Position numbers and translations under genes: made by a program. The notes under the pieces were generated by a model, which searched no databases, was not told the DNA's origin, and worked only from the letters and a program-made list of their open reading frames with translations. From an uncultured Clostridia bacterium (GTDB lineage Bacteria; Bacillota; Clostridia; Oscillospirales; Acutalibacteraceae), in assembly GCA_946405565.1 (NCBI GenBank), contig CAMJHU010000177.1, positions 1 to 5,300 on the forward strand: 5,300 bases of DNA. The letters are read 5' to 3'. Shown piece by piece: positions 5,195 to 5,300 of this stretch (the first letter of the stretch is position 1; each line of letters opens with the position of its first letter).

Positions 5195-5300
5195 AGTGAC
5201 TCCTCCTTGTATGTGGTAAACCCTATATACTTTGGTTTTGCAACTATCAGTATGACAGGTAAACCCACGTTTTGCAAGAGGGGTCACTTCATATTATCTA
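5195..5300 (-). other. Transposase leader and proximal IS end
   Basis: This 106-bp stretch holds the AAGGAGG site, a TATATA (5224-5229, minus) with no convincing -35 box, the 12-bp inverted repeat, and seven bases to the window edge that include GATAAT (5293-5298, minus). The lack of a good complete promoter in the integrated form fits expression from a joined circular form. Confidence 0.5.
5282..5293 (-). repeat. IS subterminal inverted repeat, transposase-proximal end
   Basis: On the minus strand this reads TATGAAGTGACC, identical to 3621-3632 on the plus strand. It lies 87 nt upstream of the transposase start. Confidence 0.75.

Larger units (their letters stand above)
3618..5300 (-). mobile_element. 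IS110-family (IS1111-like) insertion sequence
   Basis: The element has one transposase gene, a perfect 12-bp subterminal inverted repeat (3621-3632 and 5282-5293), and a long non-coding end downstream of the transposase, the arrangement described for the IS1111 group. In IS1111 relatives such as IS4321/IS5075 the repeats lie about 7 bp from the transposase-proximal end and 3 bp from the other; applying that rule puts the ends at 5300 and 3618. The 5300 end coincides with the window edge, so it cannot be checked here and the flank beyond is unseen. No target duplication can be tested, and the family usually makes none. Visibly lower GC than the host genes supports horizontal acquisition. The alternative is an IS110-group element whose non-coding end lies beyond 5300, in which case 3618-4084 would be partly host DNA. 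Confidence 0.7.

Noticed and set aside
5195..5287. Upstream ATG at 5287 extending the transposase by 31 residues
   Set aside because: It starts within the IS inverted repeat and has no ribosome binding site; the AAGGAGG before 5194 and the family N-terminus decide for 5194.

Overview
The window looks like a chromosomal segment from a clostridial Firmicute, probably of the Oscillospiraceae/Ruminococcaceae type. Strong AGGAGG ribosome binding sites, sigma-A type promoters, a glycosyl-hydrolase-like 10 (DUF187) lipoprotein-type protein, an SH3b plus serine-hydrolase cell-wall protein and GC-rich triloop hairpins between genes all point that way. This placement is inferred from composition and gene types, not from a marker gene. 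The left two thirds is ordinary host sequence. The right third is a lower-GC insertion sequence with a long, heavily structured non-coding end.

Layout. Positions 1-1061 (minus) hold the 5' part of a membrane-anchored GHL10 glycoside-hydrolase-like gene that runs off the left edge. A short AT-rich gap (1062-1194) carries overlapping divergent promoters. A DUF1294 small membrane protein (1195-1515, plus) follows, then an exported two-SH3b serine hydrolase of the beta-lactamase/PBP4* class (1618-3336, plus), closed by a strong intrinsic terminator (3367-3409). Positions 3411-3621 hold no credible gene. They contain a direct repeat, a run of compact GC-rich hairpins and a 7-bp tandem repeat.

The IS110/IS1111-family element occupies about 3618-5300. 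Its transposase (4085-5194, minus) is a 369-aa DEDD/Tnp_20 recombinase with the acidic residues and the serine motif in place. A perfect 12-bp inverted repeat lies at 3621-3632 and 5282-5293, as expected for IS1111-type subterminal repeats, and an outward TTGACA box near the 3618 end could form a promoter only when the ends are joined in a circle.

The roughly 465-bp non-coding end (3618-4084) is the most interesting part. It contains a 202-bp block closed by a 22-bp inverted repeat with one mismatch and with nested internal pairings. It also contains, inside a second large inverted repeat, a complete-looking miniature transcription unit on the plus strand: a TTGACA-16-TACAAT promoter, a body of about 69 nt able to form a pseudoknot, and a stem followed by six T. 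IS110/IS1111 elements are known to encode guide (bridge/seek) RNAs in their non-coding ends, so these are the natural candidates here, although neither matches a model I can verify by eye.

The cell-surface genes (GHL10, DUF1294, SH3b hydrolase) suggest a local envelope theme, but nothing in the sequence proves they act together. The IS is a later arrival placed in the repetitive, gene-free stretch after the hydrolase terminator.
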